Shown: positions 27,195 to 36,716 of the stretch, piece by piece
Layout: each line of letters begins with the position of its first letter
How positions within the stretch are numbered: the first letter of the stretch is position 1
Assembly (NCBI GenBank): GCA_963768765.1
Contig: CAVYJK010000024.1
Coordinates: 115,264-179,263, forward strand
Source: DASWLF01 sp963768765
GTDB taxonomy: Bacteria; Desulfobacterota; Desulfobaccia; Desulfobaccales; 0-14-0-80-60-11
Direction: 5' to 3'
Length of the DNA stretch: 64,000 nucleotides
Made by a program: the position numbers and the translations under genes
Notes under the pieces: model-generated
The model's database searches: none
What the model was told of the DNA's origin: nothing
What the model saw: only the letters and a program-made list of their open reading frames with translations

Positions 27195-28299
27195 ATGGCA
27201 TTCGGTTTTCAGGACCCCGCTCTGGTCCCCATCCAGGACAAGGTGGCCGCCGGCGTTCGCCTGGACCAGGACGACGGCTGCACCCTGTTTAAGAGCCCGG
27301 ACCTGTTGGGGGTGGGGGCCCTGGCCCAGATGGTGCGGCAGCGTCTGCACGGCCGCCGGGCCTTTTACATCTATAACCAGCATCTGAACTACTCCAACAT
27401 CTGCGTCAACGGCTGCAAGTTCTGCGCTTTCGGGCGTAAGGCCGGGGAGCCCGGCGCCTACGAGATGTCGCTCGCCGGAGATCTTCGCCCGGGTAGAGGC
27501 GCGCCTGGATGAACCCATCACCGAGATTCACATCGTGGGCGGCTGCCACCCGGACTTGCCCTTTTCTTATTATCTCGACATGCTGAGCGGCATCAAACGG
27601 CTGCGCCCCGAGGTGCATCTCCAGGCCTTCACCGCGGTGGAGGTGGCCCACCTGGCGAAACAGGCGGGTCTGTCCGTGGGCGACACTTTGGGGGCCTTGA
27701 AGGAGGCGGGCCTGGGGTCGCTGCCCGGCGGCGGCGCCGAGGTTTTCAGCATTCGCATCCGGCAGCATCTGTGCCCCGAAAAGCTCTCCCCCCAGGGCTG
27801 GCTGGAGGTGGCCCAAACGGCCCACCGCCTCAAGCTCCACACCAATGCCACCATGCTGTACGGGCACCTGGAGACTCCGGAAGAGCGGGTGGACCACCTG
27901 CTGCAGCTCAGGGCCGCCCAGGATGAGACCGGGGGGTTCATGGCCTTCATCCCGTTGGCCTTTCACCCTGCCAACACCGGCTTGAGCGAGCTGACCGGTC
28001 CCAGCGCCATTGACGATCTCAAGACCCTGGCCGTCTCCCGGCTGCTGTTGGACAACTTTCCCCACATCAAGGCCTTCTGGGTGATGCTGGGCCCCAAGCT
28101 GGCGCAGATTTCGCTGTGCTTCGGGGTGGACGACGTGGACGGCACCGTGATGGAAGAGCGCATCACCCACATGGCCGGGGCCCAGACCCCCCAGGGCCTC
28201 ACCCGTACCCAGCTGCGGGCCCTGATCCGGGAAGCGGGCTGCGAGCCGGTGGAGCGTGATACTCTGTACCGGGTAATTGAACATGATGCAGCTGCCTGA
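27195..28299 (+). CDS. mqnE: aminodeoxyfutalosine synthase (radical SAM), frameshifted
   Basis: About 368 residues. The ATG at 27195 is preferred over that at 27189 because AAAGGAG is 7 bp upstream. The radical SAM cluster motif is CVNGCKFC, preceded by YIYNQHLNYSN. Further blocks are EIHIVGGCHPDLPF, LPGGGAEVF, ATMLYGHLET and FIPLAFHP, all typical of MqnE, which adds 3-(1-carboxyvinyloxy)benzoate to SAM to form aminodeoxyfutalosine. One extra G near 27477 breaks the frame after EMSLA. The end overlaps the mqnC start. It is the first gene of the menaquinone cluster, just behind the operator at 27165. Confidence 0.9.
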
Positions 28300-29386
28300 G
28301 CAACTGGCCTCGGGGGAACGCCTGACTTTTGCCGAGGCCTTACGCCTGTGGGACCTGGACCTGCTCACCCTGGGCCAGGCCGCCGATCAAGTGCGGCGGC
28401 GCCTGCATCCCGAGAGCCGGGTCACCTTTGTCATCGACCGCAACATCAATTATACCAACGTCTGCGTCTCGGGCTGCCGCTTCTGCGCCTTTTACCGGCC
28501 CCCCGGAGCGCCGGAAGGCTACGTGCTGGACTGGGAGAGCCTGGCCGAGAAGCTGGGGGAACTTAAGGCCTTTGGGGGCAGCGGGGTGTTGCTCCAGGGG
28601 GGCCTCAACCCTGACCTGCCTTTGGATTATTACGAGGAGCTGGTGGGCTTCATCCGGGGCTTCGGCCTGGGGGTGCACGGCTTTTCGCCGCCGGAGATTT
28701 TCTTTCTGTCCAGACAAACCGGCTTGGGTCTCAAGGATATCATCCGCCGCCTGATGGCGGCGGGCCTGAGCTCCATCCCCGGGGGCGGCGCCGAAATCCT
28801 GGTGGACCGGGTGCGCCGGCGGGTCTCTCCCAACAAGTGCACCAGCGCCCAGTGGCTTAAGGTCATGGAGACCGCCCACGGGGAAGGCCTCAAAACCAGC
28901 GCCACCATGATGTTCGGGCACCTGGAGACCCGGGAGGAGCGGGTGGAACACCTGATCAAGATTCGGGAACTGCAGGAGAAAACCGGCGGCTTCACCGCCT
29001 TCATCCCCTGGACCTACCAGCCCGGGGGCACCGACCTCAAGGGCGAGGCCCTGGGCGCGGTGGAATACCTGCGGACCCTGGCGGTCTCCCGGCTGGTGCT
29101 GGACAACGTGCCGCACCTGCAAGTCTCCTGGGTCACCCAGGGGCCCAAGGTGGCCCAGGTGGCCTTGAAATTCGGGGCCGATGACTTCGGCTCCACCATG
29201 CTGGAGGAAAACGTGGTGGCCGCCACCGGGGTGGGTTTCCGCCTGAGCCGGGGCGAGATCGAAACCCTCATCCGTCAGAGCGGCTACCAGCCCCGGGTGC
29301 GAGACCACCGGTACAACCTGGTAAACCGCCAAGACATCAAGGGTATCAAAGATTCACCACAGAGGCACAGAGAGCCCAGAGCATAA
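28283..29386 (+). CDS. mqnC: cyclic dehypoxanthinyl futalosine synthase (radical SAM)
   Basis: About 367 residues, ATG at 28283 overlapping the end of mqnE. The radical SAM motif is CVSGCRFCAF, followed by VLLQGGLNPDLP, SIPGGGAEIL, TSATMMFGHLET and FIPWTYQPGGT, the MqnC signature blocks. It cyclises dehypoxanthine futalosine to the compound that MqnD later cleaves. It is paralogous to MqnE next door. The extreme C-terminus (SPQRHREPRA) has the look of read-through into non-coding sequence. Confidence 0.93.
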   Translation: MMQLPEQLASGERLTFAEALRLWDLDLLTLGQAADQVRRRLHPESRVTFVIDRNINYTNVCVSGCRFCAFYRPPGAPEGYVLDWESLAEKLGELKAFGGSGVLLQGGLNPDLPLDYYEELVGFIRGFGLGVHGFSPPEIFFLSRQTGLGLKDIIRRLMAAGLSSIPGGGAEILVDRVRRRVSPNKCTSAQWLKVMETAHGEGLKTSATMMFGHLETREERVEHLIKIRELQEKTGGFTAFIPWTYQPGGTDLKGEALGAVEYLRTLAVSRLVLDNVPHLQVSWVTQGPKVAQVALKFGADDFGSTMLEENVVAATGVGFRLSRGEIETLIRQSGYQPRVRDHRYNLVNRQDIKGIKDSPQRHREPRA

Positions 29387-29448
29387 CGATAGTGCCGTTA
29401 ATAGGTTATGAAAAAATAACCTTTTAAGCCTGATTAGAAGCTGTTTTT

Positions 29449-29530
29449 CCCCCCTTTTATAAAGGGGGGTTAGGGGGGATTTTATAACTGCCTGAAATCC
29501 CCCTAAATCCCCCTTTTTCAAAGGGGGACT
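29449..29530. repeat. C-rich/G-rich hairpin repeat, copy 2
   Basis: Same family as 8966-9050: CCCCCCTTTTATAAAGGGGGG ... AAATCCCCCTAAATCCCCC ... AAGGGGGACT. It separates mqnC from the small gene at 29619. Confidence 0.7.
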
Positions 29531-29618
29531 AGAGGCAATCCTGATCTTTGAGGATGTCCTTAATTACCAACTGATGACAGTTTTTCAACAACCTGTTTAA
29601 AGGAGAACAGAACACTGA

Positions 29619-29868
29619 TGCGGGGAACGATTACCAGACCAACCAGAGGCGCGGCATGGTGGCCGTGCTGACCGAAGACGGAGATTTCTCTATTTTCGAA
29701 CTGCTGGGTGGAGACATCGTAGAAGTAAGTGATGAGGTTCAATGGAAAGAAGACACCGGCTTGGGCTCTGAGATTCTGACCAATGTTACCCGAAGGGAAA
29801 GCTACGAAGTTTATTTTCAGAATCACCATGTTCCGAAACATCAATTGCGGCAGCAGTTACTATATTGA
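29619..29868 (+). CDS. small conserved-looking protein of unknown function (frameshifted)
   Basis: About 83 residues. AAAGGAG lies 14 bp before the ATG at 29619. The first frame reads MRGTITR; after a one-base slip near 29640 it continues NQRRGMVAVLTEDGDFSIFE, then LLGGDIVEVSDEVQW and a C-terminal RESYEVYFQNHHV. The smooth continuation in the second frame suggests one small, probably beta-rich protein. No function is recognised. It sits inside the menaquinone cluster between repeats and may not belong to the pathway. Confidence 0.55.
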
Positions 29869-29901
29869 AAAGTGAGAGACTTCTGAAATCGTCGTCTTTC
29901 T

Positions 29902-29972
29902 TGTCATTCGGAGGGAGCGAAGCGACCGAAGAATCTCAAAATATGAGATTCTTCGCTGCGCTCAGAATGACA
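29902..29972. repeat. MITE-like hairpin, copy 3
   Basis: TGTCATTCGGAGGGAGCGAAG at one end and TTCGCTGCGCTCAGAATGACA at the other, forming a long palindrome with AAGAATCTCA / TGAGATTCTT in the middle. Confidence 0.7.
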
Positions 29973-30023
29973 GAAGCGAGTTTTGCAGAGCTTTTAAAAT
30001 AATTCAATAAGAATAGCAACCCC

Positions 30024-30890
30024 ATGAACCCAAAGATCGCCATCATCGCCCGGGTGGGGGCGCATAAGCCTTTTGAGGCGCTGGGGGTGGAGCTCCTGGG
30101 GTGCGAAATCCGCCCGACTCCTTACGGGGAGAGCCGCCCCATCCATTTCTTCCGGCAGGAGGGCCTCACCTTCGCGGTGCTCTCCCGCCACGGCGAGGCG
30201 GGCTACGACCTCTCGGCCCCCTTCATTAATCACCGGGCCAACCTTTATGCCCTGAAGGACCTGGGGGTGGAGAAGGTCCTGGCCTGGGTGGCGCCGGGCT
30301 CGCTGCGGCAGGAGCTGGCCCCGGGGGACCTGGTGGCCCCCCACGACGTGCTGGACGAGGGACGGGGCGGCCCCCACACCTTCTATGCGCACGTGGGCTG
30401 GGGCTTTATCCGGCACCATCCGCTGTTCTGCCCGGAGCTCAGGGAGGCCATGGTGGCCGCCCTGGAGGGGGTTGCCTTCACGGTTCATGGCGCAGGGGTC
30501 TACGTGGCCACCACCGGGCCGCGGCTGGAGACCGCGGCGGAGATTCGCAAGTTTCGCCTCCTGGGGGGCGACCTGGTGGGCCAGACCCTGGTGCCGGAGG
30601 TCTTTCTGGCCCGGGAGCTGGAACTGTGCTACGCGGCCCTGACGTATGTGGTGAATTATGCCGAAGGCCTGATGGACCGCCCCTACCGGCCGGGAGTGCT
30701 GTTCGAGGGCCTGGCCACTCCGGAGGAGACGGCCCGGGTGGCCGCGGTGGAGGCGGCTTTCCCGGAGCTGATCCTGAGAATTTTGCCGGCCCTGGCGGAC
30801 GCCGGCCGTCAATGTCCCTGTCCCCGGCTCCTGGAACGCTACCGCCGCCGGGGCGATATCGGCGAGGACTGGCACACCTGGGTGCGGTAG
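30024..30890 (+). CDS. MTA/purine nucleoside phosphorylase-like protein, candidate futalosine-cleaving enzyme
   Basis: 288 residues, ATG at 30024. It belongs to the methylthioadenosine/purine nucleoside phosphorylase family: SRHGEAGYDLSAPFINHRAN, then APGSLRQELAPGDLVAPHD, GVYVATTGPRLETAAEIR and LVGQTLVPEVFLARELELCYA. Such enzymes cleave the glycosidic bond of purine nucleosides. Its place between mqnC and the deaminase/mqnA genes, with no MqnB visible, suggests that it removes hypoxanthine from futalosine. This role is inferred from context; a methylthioinosine phosphorylase is the alternative. Confidence 0.8.
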   Translation: MNPKIAIIARVGAHKPFEALGVELLGCEIRPTPYGESRPIHFFRQEGLTFAVLSRHGEAGYDLSAPFINHRANLYALKDLGVEKVLAWVAPGSLRQELAPGDLVAPHDVLDEGRGGPHTFYAHVGWGFIRHHPLFCPELREAMVAALEGVAFTVHGAGVYVATTGPRLETAAEIRKFRLLGGDLVGQTLVPEVFLARELELCYAALTYVVNYAEGLMDRPYRPGVLFEGLATPEETARVAAVEAAFPELILRILPALADAGRQCPCPRLLERYRRRGDIGEDWHTWVR

Positions 30891-30899
30891 AAATATGGA

Positions 30900-31045
30900 T
30901 TTTGGGAGAGGAGGACAGGAGCCGACGGCCACTTACAATCCCTCTCCCAAACCCCCTCCCCCAAACCCATATAAGGGGTTGGGAGGGGAGGTTGAGGGGA
31001 GGGCGGGGGAATCCCTTACAAAAAATCCCCCGGCCCTCCCCTCAT
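30900..31045. repeat. G-rich intergenic repeat, copy 7
   Basis: Outer arms GGGAGAGGAGGACAGG and CCCTCTCCCAAACCCC, then a mirrored GGGGAGGGCGGGGG / CCCCCGGCCCTCCCC part. It lies between two genes of the menaquinone cluster. Confidence 0.7.
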
Positions 31046-31064
31046 AACTCATATTAAGAGAGAT

Positions 31065-32262
31065 ATGATCGCACACGTAAGCAAATGGGTATTGCCGGTG
31101 AGCCGCCCGCTCATCCGGGACGGGGCGGTGGTGGTGGCCGGGGACCGCATCCAGGCGGTGGGCCCGGCCGAGGAAGTGTTGGCCGGTTTTCAGGACCTGA
31201 TCTGCGATCATGGTTCCGGGGCCATCCTTCCCGGTCTGGTTAACTGCCACGTCCATTTGGAATTTTCGGCCCTGGCCGGGCGGTTCCTCCGCAGAGGCGC
31301 TGGGAAGACTGGCTGGAGGCCACCCTGGCGGCCTACGACAGTCTGACTCCCGGCGAAGTGGAAACCGGCATTGCCCGGGGCTCAACGAGTTGCGGCAGAG
31401 CGGCACCGCCCTGGTGGGGGAGGTTACCAACACCGGGGTGTCCTGGCCGTACCTGGAAAAAAGCCTCTTGTCGTACCACCTGTTCTATGAATGCCTGGGA
31501 TTCGACCTGCAGGAGCCCTTCTCCTTGTCGGAACGCTTTCCCTTTTTGGCCCGTCCCGAGGTGGCCGGTTCGCCTTACATTTCGGCCGCGGCCCACGCCC
31601 CCTATTCCGTGTCCGCCGCCTTATTTCAGGCCGTGTCCCGATGGAACCGCGAGCGGCGGCGCCCCCAGATGGTGCATCTGGCCGAATCCCGGGCCGAGAT
31701 GAATTTTCTGGCCAGGGGCAACAAGTTTCTTAAAAGCCTGCTTCAGAGCCGGGGGCGGTGGGTGGAAGGCTACCAACCGCCGGGCATTGGCCCGGCAGCC
31801 TACCTGGAAACTTTGAGTTTTCTGGGAAAGCGTACCCTGACGGTTCACGGCACCAGACTTGACGCCGAGGAAATCGCCTTGCTGGCCCGCACGGGCAGCC
31901 GAGTGGTGTTGTGCCCCCGGGCCAACCGCTACACCGGAGCCGGGACGCCGCCGGTGGCGAAACTGGTCCGGGCCAGGGTGCCCCTGGCACTGGGGAGCGA
32001 TTCCCTGGCGGGCAATTGGGACCTGAACCTCTTTGCCGAGATGCGCTGGCTGCACCGCGTCTTTCCCGCCTACCCCGGAGACTTGTGGCTGCGCCTGGGG
32101 ACCCTGAGCGGCGCCCGGGCCCTGGGGCGGGAAGGCGACTTCGGCAGTCTGGAGCCCGGCAAGAAAGCGGCTTTGGGCTTCATTCCGTTAAACGGGGGGC
32201 AGGAATTTTGGGAAGACCTTTTTACCACCGGCTCCCAGGGCAAATTCCGGTGGCTGCATTAG
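31065..32262 (+). CDS. amidohydrolase, candidate aminodeoxyfutalosine deaminase (frameshifted)
   Basis: About 400 residues, ATG at 31065. Metal-binding NCHVHLEF, AAAHAPYS, MVHLAESRAEMNFL, LTVHGTRLDAEE and LALGSDSLAGN identify a COG0402-type amidohydrolase (cytosine/SAH/guanine deaminase group). The C-terminus returns to the beta-sandwich (GSLEPGKKAAL). Two indels near 31295 and 31383 break the frame but leave a coherent protein (WEDWLEATLAAYDSL, then LNELRQSGTALVG). Members of this group deaminate 6-aminodeoxyfutalosine to futalosine in some bacteria, and the gene lies just before mqnA, so that role is likely but inferred. Confidence 0.75.
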
Positions 32263-32373
32263 GGCTGGCGGTAAATCCTTTTTGGGCACGGCACGCCGTG
32301 CCCCTGCGGTTCGGAATGGGGAAGAGCGTAAGGGGCGACGTCCCTACTTCTAATCATCAAAGGGGTGAGGCTC

Positions 32374-33201
32374 ATGACCTCCAAAGCCCGTCTTGGCCGG
32401 ATTCAATACCTCAACGTGCTTCCCATCTATTTCGCCCTGGAGCACGTGTTCAATGACAACGGCTTCCACCTGGTGCGGGGGACCCCGGCGGAACTGAACG
32501 CCCGGATGCGCCGGGGGGAAATAGACCTGGGCTCCATTTCCGCCATGGAATACGGGCGCTGCCCTCGGGATTACCTGCTGCTCGCCGACCTTTCCATCAG
32601 CTCCCGGGGGCCGGTGGGCAGCGTCCTGCTGTTCAGCCGGGTGCCTCTGTCGTCCCTGAACGGTCAAGAGATCCGGGTGAGCCCGGCTTCGGCCAGCGGC
32701 GCCGCCCTGCTCAAGGTCCTGATGGCGCAGTTGTTCGGCGTGAGGCCCGTATACCGCCGGGAGCCCCTGGGAAGCGGGGCCGCGCCGGAGGTCGCGGCGG
32801 TCCTGGCCATCGGCGACGAAGCCCTGCGTCTAAAGGCGGCCGGCGACTGGCCCTATGAGCTGGACCTGGGCGCGGCCTGGCAGGAGCTGAGCGGCCTCCC
32901 CTTTGTCTTCGGGGTCTGGGCGGTGCGCCGGGATTTTGCCGCGGCCGACCCGGAGGCCACCGCGACGCTGCACCGGCTGCTGCTCCAGTCCCTAAACTGG
33001 GGCCTGGGCGCGCTTCCCGAGCTGAGCCGCCTGGCCGCGGCTCCCTTCGGCATGACGCCCTCCCAGGTCCTGGCTTATTTTCAACAATTGGATTATTCTT
33101 TGGGACCGGAACACGAAGTAGGCCTCAGCACTTTTTTCCGGTACTTGACTGAAATGGGTGAACTGCGGGAAGCCCCCGGGCTGGAGTATTTTTCAGAATA
33201 A
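32374..33201 (+). CDS. mqnA: chorismate dehydratase
   Basis: About 275 residues. I choose the ATG at 32374, with AAGGGGTGAGG upstream, rather than the GTG at 32365. The opening GRIQYLNVLPIYFAL and the blocks GEIDLGSISAMEYGR and ADLSISSRGPVGSVLLFSR are typical of MqnA, the periplasmic-binding-protein-like enzyme that dehydrates chorismate to 3-(1-carboxyvinyloxy)benzoate, the entry step of the futalosine route. MqnD, a distant paralogue needed later, is not in this window. Confidence 0.93.
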   Translation: MTSKARLGRIQYLNVLPIYFALEHVFNDNGFHLVRGTPAELNARMRRGEIDLGSISAMEYGRCPRDYLLLADLSISSRGPVGSVLLFSRVPLSSLNGQEIRVSPASASGAALLKVLMAQLFGVRPVYRREPLGSGAAPEVAAVLAIGDEALRLKAAGDWPYELDLGAAWQELSGLPFVFGVWAVRRDFAAADPEATATLHRLLLQSLNWGLGALPELSRLAAAPFGMTPSQVLAYFQQLDYSLGPEHEVGLSTFFRYLTEMGELREAPGLEYFSE

Positions 33202-33213
33202 CGATCCTAAATG

Positions 33214-33270
33214 TAGGGGGCGCACCTGCGTGTGCGCCCTTAAGGGGCGGACACATGGGTCCGCCCCTAC
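33214..33270. repeat. paired palindromic hairpins
   Basis: Two neighbouring hairpins, GGGCGCACCTGCGTGTGCGCCC and then GGGGCGGACACATGGGTCCGCCCC-like, between mqnA and the UbiD-type gene. A similar GGGGCGGAC / GTCCGCCCC hairpin lies at 22023-22050. Confidence 0.6.
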
Positions 33271-33330
33271 AAAACGCTTTTTCAAGCGGCTGACATCTGC
33301 CAACTGACCGCTATTCCCGAAGGGGATCAC

Positions 33331-34777
33331 ATGGGCTATCGTAGTTTGCAGGAATTCGTCGCCCGGCTGGAGCAGGCCGGGGAGTTGGTGCGCCTGAAGG
33401 AGCCGGTGAGTCCGTATCTTGGAGATTACCGAGATCACCGACCGGGTGTGCAAGCGGGGAGGGCCGGCCCTGCTGTTCGAGGAAGTGCCGGGCTACGCCA
33501 TGCCGGTGCTGATGAACGCCTTCGGCTCCATGAAGCGCATGTGTCTGGCGTTGGAGGTGGAGTCCCTGGACGACATCGCGGTGGAGCTTCTGAGCTTCAT
33601 GGAGGCGGAAGCCAACACCTTGATGAAGAAGCTGAAGCTCCTGCCCAAGCTGGCCCGCCTGGGCCGCATGTTCCCCAAGGACGTCAACCGGGCCCCCTGT
33701 CAGGAGGTGGTCTTCAGCGGCGCGGAAGTGGACCTGGGGCGGATTCCGGTCCTCACCTGCTGGCCCGAGGACGGCGGCCCTTTCATCACCTTGCCCGCGG
33801 TCTTTACCCACCACCCGGAAACCGGGCGGCGCAACGTGGGGATGTACCGCCTGCAGGTCTATGACGGCCAGACCACCGGCATGCACTGGCACGCCCACAA
33901 GGGCGGGGCCCAGCACTACCGGGTGGCGGAGGCCAGGGGGGAGCTGCTGCCCGTGGCGGTGGCCATCGGGGCGGACCCCGCGGTGACCTACGCGGCCACC
34001 GCGCCTTTGCCCGAAGACATTGACGAGATTCTCTTTGCCGGGTTCCTCCGGGGCGAGCCGGTGGAGATGGTGCCCTGCGTCACCCAGCCCCTGAAGGTGC
34101 CGGCCCAGTCCCAGATCGTCCTGGAGGGGTTCGTGGCCCCGGCGGAGAGGCGCCGGGAAGGGCCCTTCGGCGACCACACCGGCTATTATTCCCTGGCGGA
34201 CGATTACCCGGTCTTCCACCTCACCGCCATCACCCAGCGGCGGCAGCCCGTTTATCCCGCCACCATCGTGGGCCGGCCCCCCATGGAGGACTGCTTCATG
34301 GCCAAGGCCACGGAGCGCATCTTCTTTCCGCTCATCAGGAAGACCCTGCCGGAGATGGTGGATCTGAACCTGCCGGTGGAAGGGGTGTTCCACAACCTGG
34401 CGTTCGTCTCCATCGACAAGCGCTACCCGGGCCACGCCCGCAAGGTGATGTACGCCCTGTGGGGCCTGGGCCAGATGATGTTCACCAAGATCATCGTGGT
34501 TTTTGACCGGGAAGTGGACGTCCAGGACCTGTCCCAGGTGCTGTGGCGCCTGGGGAACAACGTGGACCCCAAGCGGGACGTGGTCTTCTCCGAGGGGCCG
34601 GTGGACGCCCTGGACCACGCCGCGCCCCTGGCCGGCTACGGCTCCAAGATGGGCATCGACGCCACCCGCAAGTGGCCCGAGGAGGGCTTCACCCGGCCCT
34701 GGCCCCGGGTCATCGACATGGACCCGGAAATCAAGCGAAAGGTGGACGAACTATGGCCGCGCCTGGGGCTCAGTTGA
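33331..34777 (+). CDS. mqnL: UbiD-family decarboxylase of menaquinone synthesis (frameshifted)
   Basis: About 480 residues. The ATG at 33331 opens YRSLQEFVARLEQAGELVRL; one extra T near 33418 moves the frame to EITEITDRVCKRGGPALLF. The UbiD prFMN-binding and catalytic blocks are visible: GMYRLQVYDGQTTGMHWHAH, GAQHYRVAE, EGPFGDHTGYYS and the C-terminal DATRKWPEEGF. In the menaquinone context UbiD enzymes remove the carboxyl group from the naphthoate ring. It overlaps the ubiX-like gene by 25 bp; UbiX makes the prenylated flavin that UbiD needs, so the pair is coherent. Confidence 0.88.
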
Positions 34778-35331
34778 ACCGTTACGTGGTGGCCGTCACC
34801 GGGGCCTCCGGCATGATCTACGCCCGGGAGCTGCTGGCCTACTTCGGGACCCGCCCGGACCTGGAGCTGCACGCCATCATTTCCGAGGCGGGAGCCCAGG
34901 TGCTGCAGCTGGAGTTGGGACAGACGCCGGCGGCCCTGGCCCCCGCAGCCATCTGGCACCGGGTGGACGATTTCACCTCCGCCCTGGCCAGCGGCTCTTT
35001 CCGGGCCCGGGCCATGGTGGTGGTCCCCTGCTCCATGGGCACCCTGGGGGCCATTGCCCAGGGGGCCGGGCGCAACCTGATCCACCGGGCCGGGGAAGTC
35101 TTCTTGAAGGAGCGGCGGCCCCTGATCCTGGTGGTGCGGGAGACGCCGCTTAGCCTCATCCATCTTGAGAACCTGGTGCGGGCGGCCCGGGCCGGCGCCA
35201 CCATCTTTCCGGCCTGCCCCGGGTTCTATCACCGGCCCGAGTCGCTCACCCAACTGGCCCGCCAATTTGCGGGCCGCATCCTGGACCACCTGGGCCTGGA
35301 GCACCGCCTGGGCCCCCGGTGGGGAGAATAA
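34753..35331 (+). CDS. ubiX: UbiX-like flavin prenyltransferase
   Basis: 192 residues, ATG at 34753 within the end of the UbiD gene. GASGMIYARELL (FMN binding), VVPCSMGTLGAIAQGAGRNL, RAGEVFLKERRPLILVVRET and PLSLIHLENL are the diagnostic UbiX/Pad1 blocks. It attaches a dimethylallyl group to FMN to make the prFMN cofactor of the UbiD partner. In this cluster it serves menaquinone synthesis. Confidence 0.92.
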   Translation: MAAPGAQLNRYVVAVTGASGMIYARELLAYFGTRPDLELHAIISEAGAQVLQLELGQTPAALAPAAIWHRVDDFTSALASGSFRARAMVVVPCSMGTLGAIAQGAGRNLIHRAGEVFLKERRPLILVVRETPLSLIHLENLVRAARAGATIFPACPGFYHRPESLTQLARQFAGRILDHLGLEHRLGPRWGE

Positions 35332-35652
35332 TTCGTATTAGGTTTTTTGTTTTTGCTTAAAAAACAAAAACAGGAGTGCCAAAGTTTTGGCCGTTATCGG
35401 AGTGCTCAAAAACGAAAATCCCGTCTGTCATCCTTTAGCAAAGGGAAGGATCTCAGGAATTGTTTGAGAGTTCCTTCGGAACAGGCTTACGGCTAAAAAC
35501 CTGGAAGCGGGATGAATTTGCGGCAAACGCTACCACCTCCAGCCACGAGGTTTCTCGATGTCTACAAGTCTCGGCAGAAATACGAAAAACGAAAAACGAG
35601 AAACTCAAAAAATGCGGCGCTTTTTGCGCCGAACGTTTACGAACTGTTGGAG

Positions 35653-36475
35653 ATGATCAAGATCGGCCACAGCGTCCTGGCCCTGCCCTTCGCCTTCATG
35701 GGGGCCATGCTGGCGGCCCGGGGCCTGCCCGCCGGCCGGACTATTTTTTATATTTTGGTGGCCATGGTGGGGGCCCGGAGCGCGGCCATGGGCTTCAACC
35801 GCCTGGCGGATGCCGGGTTCGACGGCGCCAACCCCCGCACCGCCGACCGGGCCCTACCCGCCGGCCGGGTGAGCCGCCGGGCCACCCTGGTTCTGGTGGT
35901 CGGGAGCTCCCTGGTGTTCATGGCAGCCGCCTTTCAGCTCAATTGGGTCTGCTTCGCCCTCTCTCCGGCAGCCCTGGCGGTGGTCCTGGGCTACTCCCTC
36001 ACCAAACGGTTCACCACCTTATCCCATCTGGTCCTGGGCCTGAGCCTGGGAATCTCCCCCCTGGGCGGGTGGCTGGCGGTGCAAAGGCGACCTGGGTCTG
36101 CCGGTGGTGGTGCTCTCGGTGGCCGTGGTTTTTTGGGTGGCCGGTTTCGACATCCTGTACGCCCTGCAGGACAAGGAGTTCGACCGGCGGGTGGGCCTGT
36201 TTTCGGTGCCGGCCCGGTGGGGGGCCAGGGCCGCCCAAGCCCTGGCGGCCCTGTGTCATCTGGCGGCGGTCTCGGGTTTTCTCCTTACCGGCCGGCTGGC
36301 TCAGTTAGGGCCCATTTTCCAGGGGGCGGCCATCTTGAGCGCCCTGATCCTGGCTGTCCAGCATCTCATCCTGACGGCCAGGGACCCGGCGCGGCTTCCC
36401 CCGGCCTTCTTCACCCTCAACGGGTTAGTGGGCCTGGGGCTGGGCCTGGCCACCTGGGTCAGTCTGACTCACTGA
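35653..36475 (+). CDS. mqnP: UbiA-family prenyltransferase of menaquinone synthesis (frameshifted)
   Basis: About 275 residues from the ATG at 35653, although a start slightly upstream is possible; the stretch before about 35610 is repeat-like and unlikely to code. It is a multi-spanning membrane protein. NRLADAGFDGANPRTADR is the first Asp-rich polyprenyl diphosphate site and DILYALQDKEFDRRVGLFS the second. One extra A near 36087 (GCAAAGG) breaks the frame after GGWLAVQ. UbiA-type enzymes join the polyprenyl tail to the aromatic ring. As the last gene of the cluster it should prenylate the dihydroxynaphthoate made upstream. Confidence 0.85.
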
Positions 36476-36565
36476 CCGCCTCTTCTCTCACCGATGCCAG
36501 CAAGCAGGGGAACTTATTGCCGGGGACCCGCATTAAACTTTTTTGTGGGTTTCATAACTTTATGC

Positions 36566-36595
36566 TTGACAGGAAAAATTTTTAGGGCATAAAAT
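36566..36595 (+). promoter_or_regulatory. sigma70 promoter of the outer-membrane protein
   Basis: TTGACA (36566-36571), 18-bp spacer, TAAAAT (36590-36595), about 120 bp upstream of the start at 36717. Confidence 0.65.
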
Positions 36596-36716
36596 GGCCC
36601 TGACCACTAGAAAGGGGACATGGGTCTCCAAACCTTGGAAAGGAGGAAGTGGGGTAGGGGTCTGTTTGGGGATAGGCCCAATCTTTACCAACCAACGATT
36701 AAGGGGGGATAACCTG

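Noticed and set aside
32374..33201. MqnD instead of MqnA
   Set aside because: The blocks GRIQYLNVLP and SSRGPVGSVLLFSR are typical of chorismate dehydratase; MqnD has a different opening.
35512..35652. N-terminal extension of the UbiA-type protein
   Set aside because: This stretch contains CGAAAAA-type tandem words and codes for a highly charged segment not seen in UbiA proteins; the start at or near 35653 fits the family better.
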